From Cladosporium sp. IMV 00045 (Eukaryota; Ascomycota; Dothideomycetes; Cladosporiales; Cladosporiaceae), in the NCBI GenBank assembly GCA_001931905.2, contig MSJI02000723.1, positions 1 through 64,000 of the forward strand: a stretch of 64,000 nucleotides of DNA. Reading direction: 5' to 3'. Under the pieces are notes generated by a model. That model did no database searches, was not told the DNA's origin, and saw nothing but the letters and a program-made list of their open reading frames with translations. The position numbers and the translations under genes are program-made. Below are positions 36,585-47,739 of this stretch, piece by piece. The first letter of the stretch is position 1; each line of letters opens with the position of its first letter.

Positions 36585-37326
36585 TTAGCGGTGTTAGTTC
36601 AAATAGGTGTGTGCGTGCAACGCGGCTGCTGGTCAGGCGTTGCATGCAAATATGTTCATGGCGTACAGCTATCATCCAAAAAACCAAACATTCAACAAGT
36701 GGGAAAAAAACAAAAAAGTTAAGCATTTATTTAAGTAATGTCTACTGAAATGGGAGAAAGTATAACCAGAAGGCAGGGCCTACTGCTTGTATTTCATTTA
36801 AACAATGATCAGAATAGAAACTTTATATCGATCCGATGCGCAAAGGAGATATGGATGCTCAATTTGCTCTTGCACTGCATTCCTTCGAACGACCTATTTG
36901 CATAGATGACACTTTTTCCATCCACCATGCTGTACCTTCCGAGGCCAGCCATCACGTGATGACTGACTTCAAATACGGATCTTCGACATCTCATGCATAA
37001 TTGATGCAAGGAAAGCCGATCCCGGAAGTGGCGGAAGTTTTGTCAGCAAGATTTCTACGTTTGTCAAGAAGGCGCCATTAGATTGTTCAGCACTGATATC
37101 CTTTGGCGATATGGAATTTGTATCAATATTTCATAATTCCAAATAATGTATTTCGAATAGAATAATGCAGGTGTAATTAATATCTCAGTGATCTCTAATC
37201 AATCTCACCATCTGCAGCGGCGAAGAATTGCCGCCTGAAGGCGTCATCTCCGAAGCTACTACACCTGCAGTACTAGCTCTAGAAGCAACCCCTCCACTCG
37301 TGTCATCACATAGTCGGCCTTTTTTT
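36585..37326. other. Intergenic region, Zn2Cys6 gene to GLR1
   Basis: A/T-rich 740 bp holding the 3' flank of the regulator gene and the GLR1 promoter. No gene seen. Confidence 0.5.
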
Positions 37327-37328
37327 AA

Positions 37329-37526
37329 TACCCCGACGGTCGTTGTTGTTGCTTCTACAAAAAGCAACAACACTCCATTCTCACCGGCAAACTGTCTCCC
37401 CTCCGCCTCTTCTCGCAGGCCTCCGCGCGCACGACGTTCAGGACGGCAAACCATACGATCTCCAATACCAGCCCATCGCTGCGTCTAGGCGGTTTCGCTC
37501 GCCACTTCTCAGCAAGCTCAGCAATC
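37329..37526 (+). other. In-frame leader upstream of GLR1 with mitochondrial presequence character
   Basis: In the GLR1 frame there is no stop between the TAA at 37326-37328 and the ATG at 37527, a run of 66 codons without any ATG. The translation is rich in Arg, Ser and Leu and almost free of acidic residues, with stretches such as [19 protein letters not shown] and [17 protein letters not shown]. It looks like a mitochondrial targeting sequence. It could be reached from a non-AUG codon or from a spliced upstream exon using the CAG at 37416-37418 as acceptor. Confidence 0.5.
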
Positions 37527-38924
37527 ATGGCACCTATTCAGAAGGAGGCGGACTACTTGGTCATCGGTGGCGGCTCTGGCGGTCTTGCCAGCGCCAGGAA
37601 GGCTAGTGGAGCATATGGCGCAAAGGTCATTGCTGTGGAAAACAAGAGACTCGGTGGCACATGTGTGAACGTGGGTTGCGTGCCCAAGAAGGTCACCTGG
37701 AACGCGGCCGCTATTGCAGAGACTATTCATGACAGCAAGGCGTACGGCTTCAGCGTTGAGCAGACCGCACCTTTTGACTGGACCACTTTCAAGAACAAGC
37801 GTGACGCATACGTCAAGCGTCTCAATGGCATCTACGAGAAGAACTTGGGCAACGATAAGGTTGAATACCTACACGGAACGGCGTCTTTCATTGATCAGCA
37901 CACTGTCAAGGTTGTGCTGGACGACCAGACCGAGGTCAGCGTCAAGGCTAAGAATGTCCTCGTTGCTGTGGGTGGCAAGCCCAACCTTCCCCCAATTGAG
38001 GGCGCTGAACTGGGAATCACCTCGGACGGCTTCTTCGAGCTCGAGACCCAGCCTAAGAAGGTCGCCGTCGTCGGCGCGGGTTACATTGCCGTCGAGATGG
38101 CTGGCATGTTCCACGCACTCGGCACCGAAACGCACCTTTTCATCCGCCACGACACTTTCCTCCGCACTTTCGACCCCATGATCCAGGAGAAGGTGACCGC
38201 CGAGTACGAGCGTCAAGGCCTCCACCTGCACAAGCAGTCATCGCAGAGCAAGATCGAAGACCTGGGCAACGGCCAGAAGCGCGTGCACTACAAGGACGCC
38301 AACGGCGAGAGCACCGTCGATGTCGACACCGTTCTGTGGGCCATCGGCCGCTCTCCCGAACTCGAGAAGCTCAACCTGGACGTGACCGGCGTCAAGCTGA
38401 ACGAGAAGGGCCACATCCCCGTCGACCAATACCAAAACACCAACGTACCTAACATCTTCGCCCTCGGCGACGTCTGCGACAAGGGCTTCGAGCTGACCCC
38501 CGTCGCCATCGCGGCCGGCCGCCGTCTCTCGGAGCGCCTCTTCGGCGGTCAGAAAGACGCCCATTTGGTCTACGAGAACATCCCCAGCGTCGTCTTCGCG
38601 CACCCCGAAGTCGGCAGCATCGGCATGACAGAGCCCGAAGCGCGCGAAGCCTACGGCGACGCCAACATCAAAATCTACCAGACCAACTTCACCGCCATGT
38701 ACTTCGCCATGATGGAGCCCGAGGACAAGCAGCCGACGGCCTACAAGCTGATCTGCGCGGGCAAGGAGGAGAAGGTTGTCGGTCTGCACATCATGGGTGT
38801 TGGATCGGCTGAGATGCTGCAGGGCTTTGGTGTCGCTATCAAGATGGGCGCTACCAAGGCGGACTTTGACCGCTGCGTTGCTATTCACCCTGTCAGTGCT
38901 GAGGAGCTTGTTACGCTTAAGTAG
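37527..38924 (+). CDS. GLR1: Glutathione reductase
   Basis: NADPH-dependent flavoenzyme that reduces oxidised glutathione; homodimer. 465 aa, single exon from this ATG. The N-terminal FAD site is [12 protein letters not shown], residues 12-23. The redox disulfide is [13 protein letters not shown] with Cys46 and Cys51. The NADPH-binding fold is [13 protein letters not shown] near residue 180, with the Arg pair that selects NADPH downstream ([11 protein letters not shown]). A second FAD contact is FALGDV near residue 310. The catalytic histidine is His454 in IHPVSAEE, where the family usually has HPT. Length fits the cytosolic form; the mitochondrial form would need the upstream leader. Confidence 0.97.
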   Translation: MAPIQKEADYLVIGGGSGGLASARKASGAYGAKVIAVENKRLGGTCVNVGCVPKKVTWNAAAIAETIHDSKAYGFSVEQTAPFDWTTFKNKRDAYVKRLNGIYEKNLGNDKVEYLHGTASFIDQHTVKVVLDDQTEVSVKAKNVLVAVGGKPNLPPIEGAELGITSDGFFELETQPKKVAVVGAGYIAVEMAGMFHALGTETHLFIRHDTFLRTFDPMIQEKVTAEYERQGLHLHKQSSQSKIEDLGNGQKRVHYKDANGESTVDVDTVLWAIGRSPELEKLNLDVTGVKLNEKGHIPVDQYQNTNVPNIFALGDVCDKGFELTPVAIAAGRRLSERLFGGQKDAHLVYENIPSVVFAHPEVGSIGMTEPEAREAYGDANIKIYQTNFTAMYFAMMEPEDKQPTAYKLICAGKEEKVVGLHIMGVGSAEMLQGFGVAIKMGATKADFDRCVAIHPVSAEELVTLK

Positions 38925-39329
38925 ATGGGGGGAGAGGATATAGGATAAAGATTATTTGTTTAATGATACAAAAAGAGTTTTGAATCATTCGAAGTTTTTG
39001 CGAAGTTCATAATAACGTTTCTCGCTTGATGCTTGGATCAGAAGCAGTGTGGTCGTCTTTCTTTGCACAATCGTTTATGTTCAATCGACTCAAACACGAA
39101 ATAACATCCGGACACCTCATTCTTCCTGGTATCTGCAAGCTTCCAATACAGTAAATGTAGCTTGCGTTTTGCGATGTTCGAGAGATTTTATTTTTCTTCT
39201 TGCGTTCTCAAGTGTCAAACTTCGGACTGTTGGGGTTGATAGGGTTACAAGCTGCGGCCACAATGGCAGCACAAGAAACAGCGTTATATTGAATGACAGG
39301 TCAACGCATCATCAATTCAATGAATTGAA
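38925..39329. other. Intergenic region, GLR1 to tRNA
   Basis: 405 bp of 3' flank and upstream DNA. Nothing recognisable. Confidence 0.5.
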
Positions 39330-39401
39330 GGCCGGCTGGCCCAATGGCAAGGCGCTTGACTACGAATCAAGAGATTGCAGGTTCGATCCCTGCGTCGGTC
39401 A
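39330..39401 (+). tRNA. tRNA-Arg (anticodon ACG)
   Basis: Folds as a complete cloverleaf without an intron. The acceptor stem is GGCCGGC with GTCGGTC (two G-U pairs) and discriminator A. The D arm is GCC/GGC, the anticodon arm CTTGA-CTACGAA-TCAAG, and the T arm GCAGG-TTCGATC-CCTGC. The anticodon ACG, edited to ICG, reads CGU/CGC/CGA. TTTT follows about 33 nt downstream. Confidence 0.95.
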
Positions 39402-39740
39402 ATGACAGCAACCATCGCAAGGATGGATCAATCTTTTGCTTTCTTCTGCCTACACATTGGAGGGATCGCCAAAGGTGCCTCAAGCAACCAAGAACGCCGG
39501 GATCACCATGTCAAAGTTGCACGTATCATACTTCCCACTTGCAATTTTGTTCGATCCACCAAGCAGTCGTCGACCAGCCGTCAGGCAGACGAAACGATTA
39601 CGAGATTGGACTGGATGCAACGCATGACACTAACTTCAAATCGATGCTTTGCAACTTCCTACTGAACTACAAACCTCGTGTTCGAGCCAGTCTCCAGCGC
39701 TCCCGTATCAAGATCCCAACCGAGCTCTCTTAGAGGCTTC
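39402..39740. other. Region between tRNA-Arg and RUS gene
   Basis: 340 bp of 3' flank. A short plus-strand open frame crosses the tRNA and is not a gene. Confidence 0.45.
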
Positions 39741-41131
39741 TCATACCGCAGGACAAGCTCGGAAGCAGATGCCATGGACTGCTCCAGTAAAGTGCCGACT
39801 TGAGGCTCTTTCCTTCACTTGCGCTTTGCTTGTCTGCCTGTGCGACGCTTCAGCCAAAGCCACTGCGTGCCACCATGCTGCTAGTTGGTCTACTGGAGTC
39901 GCTCCCTGCTTCAGAGCGAAGAAGACGTTGACTTTCCTGCTGATAGACAAGGGATCGTACCACATGAGGTAGTTCTTGTCATCAAAAGGGGTTAGAAGCT
40001 TTGTGAGAGCGGACCCTGGCACGCTTGTAGATTTCGTGACGGGGTGTGGCGGCGCAATGCTTTGAAGGAAGGCGGAAAGGGGTGCTCCAAGCTGGCAGTA
40101 TCCGAGTGCTTCACCTTGCGGACCACGCAGTACTCCGGGTTGCTCGAAAATGTGCTCTTGTTGTGAGACCTCTTTGGGCGAAGGCACGTGGCCTTGGCGC
40201 AGATGGTGGTAGACGAGGTTTGCTCGTTGCCGGTTGAGGGTTTGCATGCTCACAGCTCGGACGGCGCGTCTGTTGGTCTCAAGATGAACTGAGAGAAGCA
40301 GTATCATGGTTGTCCAAGTAGCAATCGGAGATGTAATCCATTGAACGACTATGCTGCCGACAAGCATACCCATCAACGAGATGACCGTTTCCTGGCTGGA
40401 ATCCTTCGCATTGAGCTCGCCCAAATTTCCCCAACGAGCAAAGTGTGCACTCAAGCTTGCTTTTGCTGAGCCCGCTGCTACGCCGCACAGCGCTCTGAGG
40501 ACGCTGCTGAAGCTGAGTATCAGGACTCTGACGGATTTCGGGAAAGCTGGTGAGAGACAGTCGAGCACGAATGCGAAATCGTTCAGAATATCAGCCAGCA
40601 GACGGTACATCTTGCACTCTGGCTCTAGTGATGTTCCGAATCTGTAGGCGAACAAGATTGTGGCGATGCGTCCGGCGGATTCTTGGATGATTGAGAGAAT
40701 CAGGGCGGCAGTGGGTGAGGCTGTGGAGTCGCCCACGCCAACGCTGGATAATACTGCGCGAGATGACAGTAGGCCAGCGATGCTGCTTGAAAATGCTTGT
40801 AGAGAGTCCTTGATGGTCATCAATCTCATGTTCCGGTTTGGATGTTGTTATTTTTGCTCACATATATCTGGTACCTGTGAATGATGTAAGCCACGTAGCC
40901 ACGATCTCGACTACACGCATTGACTCACTCTAAATAGTCATCCGTTACACTGTGAGGATATCCAGCTGGGAGGAACACGTCTAGAGCTCTTTGCCATAGA
41001 GCCTTTGTTTCTTTTGGGTAAATGACATCGACGCGGCTGGAATGATCCTTGGATTCGGCCGTTTGTACGTACGTGGCAGTGACATTGCCGGCCTCGTCAT
41101 TTTCGACAATTTCACATCTCCGTGCGGCCAT
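39741..41131 (-). CDS. DUF647 / RUS (root UV-B sensitive) family protein
   Basis: Three exons: 41131-40929, a 13-nt microexon 40874-40862, and 40808-39741, giving 427 aa. The microexon joins as DYLE-YQIYD-SLQAF, matching the DUF647 block around EYQxxDSLQAF. Both introns (54 and 53 bp) have GTGAGT/GTGAGC donors and AG acceptors, and all phases close. Family members are membrane-associated. Plant RUS1/RUS2 act in UV-B response and vitamin B6 homeostasis, but the fungal role is unknown. Several hydrophobic segments lie in the middle (VISLMGMLVGSIVVQWI, WTTMILLLSV). The frame is open to an earlier ATG at 41293; I prefer 41131 because MAARRCEIVE looks like the start of the conserved part. Confidence is high for the family, moderate for the start. 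Confidence 0.85.
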
Positions 41132-41418
41132 CGTAAACGCCTGAAAGTTGGAGATGCCTTGCTTGCGTGAAGTGAATGGTAATGGGCCGGTGAAGAGGAG
41201 CAACCAACGCCAGGCCAGCCTCGTGTCTTGGCGTGATGCAGGAGACCTCGCTTCCTGTTTGTGTGACATGTTGCCTTTCGCGTAACACAACATGTTGAGG
41301 CGCTTTGCCGCTATGGATTGGAAAAGTGATAAGTATATTCACCTGTGTTGCCTTTCCCTCTACAAGCACTCCCTCACTGTCATCAATCCTTCCACTCGCT
41401 TTCTATTTCTCCCACGCC
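41132..41418. other. Short divergent upstream region
   Basis: Upstream of the RUS gene and of the pseudogene on the other strand. It may include an N-terminal extension of the RUS protein if the ATG at 41293 is used. Confidence 0.4.
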
Positions 41419-43872
41419 ATGGGTCAGAGATTCCAAGCCTTCATCATCGCATGCATTGGAAGGCGCTACCGCACTCTCGCAGTCATTCATAACCAATGGC
41501 TTTTCGAACTCGCAGCTGTGAAACAATGCCTTCTCACAATGAAGATCCTCAGCACCGCTGGCAATGTTCCTGGCATTCGACGAGAACTCAAGTCCGCTGA
41601 GAGAAAGCCTGACGGATATTGGCCCACAAAGCAAAACAGATTCGACGAAGACCGTGTAAGTGATGGCTGCTTTTTCTTCCATTCACAGATCTGTGTACCG
41701 GTGTCAACCACCAGCACAACTATTCACCAGACCGATGGGCCACACATTGTCCCACTCTCTCTTTGAAATTGAATAGCTCAGGCGCAACGAAGCCTTGGTA
41801 ATGCACCTGTTGAGCATGGAAAGGCCGATCTTGAAGATTTTCATGGTCTCCGGGATGCCTGCCATCTCAGTGTACGCGAAACAAACTTACTGATGCATCG
41901 GAAAAACGCAGGTCGAGTTCCCATTTTTGACCAGTTGCTTACTACTTGGAACTGGAGTCAGGCTGAACAGGAGATCTCCCAACCCATCCCACAGTATGAC
42001 GATCGATGTTACATACGATGGTAGCGACAACAACGACGGCATAGCTATCTTTGACGTGACCGAGCCAGGTTCCCCCGCTACGCCCTGCTCTTCCCGCCCA
42101 ACACAGAACAGATCTGAAGAGGTCGGGACACCATCCTGAACGCGAGTGATTACATGCTGCGCTACCAGGGCGAAGAGTCGATCCCTAGCAATGAAGTTGA
42201 TCCCCAGGTGCAGGAGTTGGATTCTTTGCCTCTCTGCACGCCGAAAGCCTGAAAAGTGCCTGGCCGCATGGCAAGTCCCAGGAGCGGGCCAGCATCCAAT
42301 TCTCGCGAGGCTTATGGACGGCTGGAGGTCTGGCGAACGCTCGCACTATCCAGACACTTGGCAGAGTAACATCCATTCACAATAGCAGGAGTGTCGAGAG
42401 TGATGATGCTACGGTGGAAAAGCCTCGACTTTCTCTCAGAAGCTCTGCTCTGGACTCTGTCATTCAGAGCGCACTTCACAGTGATGACATTTCCTGGGTG
42501 AAAGAAGCGGAGCAACCTCAAGGCTTCACTGAACACTTGCGATCCTACCTCCAGCAACACCCAGATGCCGTCAATGCCAACACTTCGCCTTCGCTTCTGA
42601 CGCTAGCCTTCAGAGGATGTCCTCAACTTGATCTCAGCCCTTTCCTCGGCCTCACATACAAGCAAATCTGCAAATCGTCGCTACAACTCCTTCCAAGAAG
42701 ATGAACCTGATGCTCCCAGATCTAGAAGACTTCACAGTCGAAGATCTTCGGGAACTGCTGGCCACTAACTGCATCTCTGAGCTGACTATTGGAAAACATG
42801 GCATTGACAACTTGAGTGACATACTTAACGCCATCGACGGAACCAGCATTACTCGCCTCGTCACGCCGGAGATGTTCTCGCGCCGGTTCATACAAATCGG
42901 AGACCCTCATGACATACAGAGCATCCGTGGTGCCGGCATTCGATGCAAACCGTGGCCTTCACCATTGTCAAGACTGCCCCGGCCCAAGCAATTCCCGATA
43001 GTACAGCTTCTTCATGTTTTGAGCCCTGGGACTATTTCTGCGGCAGGCGCGATTAGTTCTGCATGGTCTCGCATGATGAGCAAACAGGGGTTGACGGGCA
43101 GAGAGGTCGACATTTCGCTTCCCTCGCTGCCGATGTCCGAATACCTTCTCTCAGCTCCCAACGCTATGCGCTTTCTTTCCAGATTTCTCAATGCATTCAC
43201 CCCCGAAGTCCCGAGCTCTATGAGCCTGGAGACCGGCCGCACCCTTTCGAACTTGATGGAGCGTTTCTCACTTCAGGTAAGCATCATGAAACCTCTGACA
43301 ACAGGTCGAGTCCAAGTGGAAAACTATTTGAGAAGACTGCTTTGTTCTGCGTTGCACCTTTGCTGACTATACTATGAAAAGGATGATTTGACAGTTGATC
43401 CAATGCCCGGTGACCTGATGATGTTCGTTGAGCGAATCAGTGCAACCTGTCCAGCACCCAACGCGCTCAGTCAGCCAATGGTCCATGGGGAATGGACGAT
43501 AGTCACTTCCTATGACGCGAGCCTGGATGAACCAGCCTCACCACCAAGGCTGTGCTACGGATTCGCGAGTCTCGATGACGATGGTTGAACTGTTGTCGTC
43601 AACACAGCACAATTTCTCCAGATGCATATGAAGACGGACGACATCGAAGAAATTGTGGCACGATGGGAGCAAGAGATGACTCAACTGACTGAAAAAGTGA
43701 ACAAGAATCGACCGGGGACGATGAGAATGCTCGCTGAACATAGAAGCACCCACGGGCTAGAGGACCTTCTGCCACGGCAGGACTTGAAACTACCCTGCTC
43801 GCTGTTAATGAGGTGGATGAGATCTTCAGGGCCCTGGACAACATGGGTCGTCTTCCGTCTCCACCGAGATAG
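41419..43872 (+). pseudogene. Multiply broken gene for a fungal protein of unknown function
   Basis: Coding-like sequence runs from an ATG at 41419 to a natural-looking TAG at 43870 but switches frame several times. Intact pieces are 41419-41655 (RRYRTLAVIHNQWLFELA), 41782-42020 (VPIFDQLLTTWNWSQAEQ), about 42200-42690 (GGLANARTIQTLGRV), 42701-43276 (LPDLEDFTVEDLRELLATN) and 43382-43585 (DLMMFVERISATC). Introns still have good ends: 41656-41781 and 43277-43381. Breaks include TGA at 42115-42117, a frame change at 42150-42230, a 2-nt shift near 42695, TGA at 43586-43588 and a shift near 43760. TAG at 42022 can be removed by a possible 48-bp intron. I do not recognise the family. The lesions look recent because long coding stretches survive; sequencing errors are a less likely cause. 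Confidence 0.65.
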
Positions 43873-45083
43873 ACGGTGGAGTGCGCCCTATTCCTACCTC
43901 CTACCTCTGAGATGACTCCCTGAAAATCAGGGGTCAATCCTTCTGGCTTCAAGGGTCTGGCTTGAAGTCGAAAGGTGACAGACCCAACGTACCTGGAATA
44001 TCAGTCATCTAGATTGCGACCTGTTTCGATCTGACTGCACATGTACTTTTGCTTGGTATCATGGCACATTTTCGTGCAGGCGTGAATCCAAATTAGTCAG
44101 GCCCGTCCTGAGGTTGCGGGCTATTTCGAAACACTTCTTCACCGACAAGCAAGGTCATGCCCAATTCCCATCTCCTAATACATATCTTAACTATCTGATA
44201 CAAACCGCACCGTCCCTTGCACTACACAACAGCTGTCCGCAACGGCTAATAGTGTCTGATCGACTACGACTACTGATTGCAAGCAGTGGGGTGCCCCATG
44301 GAGTCCTCAGGGCTAAGGACCCTGCCTGTACGTGTCGATACTGGACGCCATGATCGTGGAGTCAGGTATTCGAGTTAAGCGAGAGCTCAAGCAATCACAG
44401 CGCTGCAGAACACACCCATTGAGACCATGATTCGTTCAGACAGCGGAATCATGAATGTGCTGGCAAGATGTGAAGATCTACAAGACCTGCGGTGAACGGC
44501 AACATATGCCCTAGGTCCACTGCGAATCCATGACCCGCATCTTATCACAGCTTGATGGAGAAGACGCGTCTGACAATCCAGTTGTTAGAAAACTGTCACG
44601 GGACATGAATGGTCACCGCTCGATCCCCCCACGGGGTAGAAACCGTAGGATGGCGGGACCGGACCTGTCCTGTTCTCATTCGCTGCTGTGAGACTTGGTG
44701 GATGTGACCTGTCACGTGAATGACTCGGTGCAAGCCTTCAGACCAGCAAGATCGTCGTGAGGCGTTGTCCGTCTGGCCAAGTCTGGGTCCAAATACAGCG
44801 ATCCATAGCCGAGTAGACGCCGGCAGTAAGTCGGTATGAGCCGTTGTCGGTGGAGAGATGGCCAAGGCCACGACGCCCCTCGGACGCCTGGGCTCGGGCT
44901 TGGGGCAGACGGATGAGAAGCACCCGAGGATCGAGTTGCTTGCGGCTTTCCACGTTATTGATGATGAAAATGTCTGAGACAGTGTTCTGCCACGGACTCT
45001 GGCCGACGAGAGAGCGTGAGGGACGCTTCACGGCCAGCGCCTAACTATACCCAATGTCTGCACCGATCGACGCGAAATGAGAA
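43873..45083. other. Region between pseudogene and the scaffold-gap repeat
   Basis: No gene is assigned. A 97-codon minus-strand open stretch at 44738-45031 reads like coding sequence (VESRKQLDPRVLLIRLPQA) but starts at GTG, has no recognisable domain and could be a gene fragment. Confidence 0.35.
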
Positions 45084-45389
45084 GAGTAAGAGTCTGCAAA
45101 AAAGCTCATCCGCTTTGCGGGGACATGCGTTGGAAACGTCAGCGTACGCTTGGATCGATGAGTTGCAGAGGCCGGTGCGTAGGTTAAGTTTGTCGATAAT
45201 TCGTGAACTCGCCTGTTTGGTGACTCGTACTGCGGTACCTTCCTTGCTTCCACTAATCACAGGTCTCGTCGCCTTTTGCCTTTCCCTGCCCCAGGTCATG
45301 GACCACATGCGCCAGTCCTCCTCGCCTTCAGAGCCCGCCTTCGAGGCGTTCCCGCCTCGTGGTGGCCCCACTCGGAGACTGTCTGCAGT
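45084..45389. repeat. 306-bp direct repeat, left member, ending at a gap
   Basis: By eye identical, base for base, to 59961-60266. It ends exactly at the first N of the gap. It reads as the overlapping end of an assembly contig rather than a biological repeat. Confidence 0.92.
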
Positions 45390-45409
45390 NNNNNNNNNNN
45401 NNNNNNNNN
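45390..45409. other. Assembly gap (20 N)
   Basis: Exactly 20 N, a conventional placeholder for a gap of unknown size. Marks the left end of the copy B contig. Confidence 1.
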
Positions 45410-46286
45410 CATGCAACGTGGGGTTTCAGGGTCCCGGCCAGCAGGCAATTTATGTCATCCATGTCACTGCCGCTGGTTCATTCGTCCAGCAACGCTGGCG
45501 CCCGCATCGAATCGTGCGCTTCGCAACAGAAAAAAACCTCGCACGCCTACGTCGAGACTCGGTCGTGCATTCGGACCGGGCTCGCTCGTCTCGCTGAAGT
45601 GTGTGTCCGTCGACAGCCAGCGTGCCAGGCTTCCCACGCGCGCCTCGCTGCCACGGCAGATGTCTCATTCACCGCGCCCCAACCTTATTTAATGTTCGCG
45701 GTTAATATGTAATCTCGCTCGTCTCGTCGCGCCCTCCTCCTGATTGTGAGGCAGTGCAAAAAGATACCTCCACATAGGGCAGATATCCGTCCGGGCAGTT
45801 CATTATTGAAGAAGGACGGGGGCACGTTCCGCCGCAGATCATGTCTCTGGTGTAATCATGTAGCCGACGAGTCTGAAACCATGGCAGAGGCAGTGCAGCG
45901 AGCCGTATTTCAAGGAGTCAGGTACGAGGGCAAGTGACATTCTTCTCCTGGGCATCACAGAACGTGTGTCCGTTCTTGTTTCTCGTGCACATCAGCAAGT
46001 AAGAGTATATCGGTAGCTACACAGCTTTACGATCAACGAGGGATTTAGATCGCGTGCTGCGAAAGTCGCAAAATCAGATATGAAAGAGAGCGAATCTCGA
46101 AATGCCGGGCAGAACAGAAACGTGCAATGCGCGAGCCAATCGGGAGCCTCCCGTACGCTCGCGTGCTGTGCTTGAGTTCACTTGAGTCTTTTGTGAATTT
46201 GACGCCAGATTCGAGGCAAAACGTCTGGCGACAGGCCAACAAACACACCCTATCATCTTGTAAGATCCCTCGCAACTGTCAAAAAC
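45410..46286. other. Left end of copy B, upstream of YVH1
   Basis: No gene supported; similar to 18766-19667 with substitutions and small indels. Confidence 0.4.
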
Positions 46287-47739
46287 ATGGCACTCCTCGA
46301 CAAAGTTTCAGGAGAACTGAACATATACATCGGCGGGTACGTTTTCTCTCGCCGAGCAAACTGCTTGCTTGCCACAGAAAATCCAACGGTCATAGCCATC
46401 GCCACTGGAGGAATCTCGAACTCTGATCGTCGTCCAGGCTGTTCACGCTCCGCCGCAAGGAATCTCTGCGCGAGTCGGGGATCACTCACGTGCTTTCCGT
46501 GCTCAAACTCCCGGTCGAGGAGGGTCTCTTCGAAGGCTTCACGCACAAGGCTGTCGAGGTAGATGATGTCGAAGATGAGAATCTGCTCGAGCATTTTCCC
46601 GAGTGCAATCGGTTCATTCAGAGCGGTATTGAGTCGGGCGGTGGGGTGTTGATTCATTGGTAAGTGACATTTTGAGTGGTCTGAGTCTTTATCTTGTTCT
46701 TCTGCTCTGCTTTTGCCGTGAATCGAGGTGGTTTTGACAGATTAATCGGAGTCTGGCTGTTTCGTCGATGCGAATGCAAGAAAAGATACTTCCCCTATTT
46801 CAACATCCGGTCGGTCGAAGTAGAAGGCATTTTTCTGCTATTCTTATGACTGGACGGAGCTCTACATAGCCGTTCAGTGGGCGACGTTCGCGTTTCGATC
46901 TATATCTTTTACCACATATTCATCATCTACACTGTATTTCGGAAAGCTGACATCAATACCAGTGCCATGGGCAAGTCGCGATCAGCAACGGTCACCTGCG
47001 CATTTCTCATGCAAAGATACGGCATCACACCTGATCAGGCTCTCGCTCAGATCCGCGAAACAAGACCGTTCTGCGAGCCAAACGACGGTTTCATGAAGCA
47101 GCTTGTGCTCTACCACCGAATGGCAGAGACCGACGACATCGAGAACTCTCCCGTCTACCAAAGATGGCTTTACCAACGCGAAATCGAGATGAGCAGAGCC
47201 TGCGGTCAAGCACCAGAAGCGGAGAAGATTCGCTTCGAGGACGAGCACGAGTCACAAGGCGCATCTGATTTCGAGCTCAGATGCAAGAAATGCAGGTAAG
47301 ACAGCGGCATGCCTCTTTTCCATCACCCAGCCCATCCCCCTCCACCCATTGTTACTAATCACATACGCTCAGACGGCCATTGGCAACCTCACAATACCTC
47401 ACATCGCACGAACCCCTCCGCAGCTCTACCGGCGACAAATCCTCGACCACATCGCAAGCATGCGCGCACTATTTCCTCGACGCCCTGTCCTGGATGCGCC
47501 CCGAGCTAGAGCAAGGCAAGCTCGACGGCCGTCTGGAGTGCCCCAAATGCCAGGCCAACGTGGGCAAGTACGCGTGGCAGGGCATGCAGTGCAGCTGCGG
47601 AGACTGGGTGCTGCCCGCCATCAGTCTGGCGAAGAGCCGGATCGACTCGGTCAAATCGAGGCCGACGGGTTCTGGCGCCGGCGGGATGGGAATCCGCATG
47701 CCGCCCGGAGCGAGGCCGGGTGGTGGGCAGAATTTGTGA
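46287..47739 (+). CDS. YVH1: Dual-specificity phosphatase Yvh1 (copy B)
   Basis: Four exons, 46287-46336, 46438-46659, 46963-47295 and 47373-47739, of exactly the same lengths as in copy A, giving 323 aa. The catalytic loop (Cys91, Arg97) and the C-terminal zinc-binding cysteines are intact. Only a few residues differ from copy A, for example Glu for Lys in SLRESG and Val for Leu in KQLVLYH. Intron 2 differs more, including small indels, as expected for neutral sequence. Both copies look functional. If the block is a second haplotype, this is an allele, not a paralogue. Confidence 0.92.

Noticed and set aside
38238..38888. Minus-strand 216-codon frame opposite GLR1
   Set aside because: Antisense shadow of a strongly codon-biased gene.
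45016..45389. Plus-strand open frame of about 120 codons that continues to a stop at 60286 when the 306-bp repeat members are merged
   Set aside because: It begins with GTG, has no upstream ATG before an internal MDHM and no recognisable domain. It is probably leader sequence of the fusion gene, although the clean continuation supports merging the contigs.
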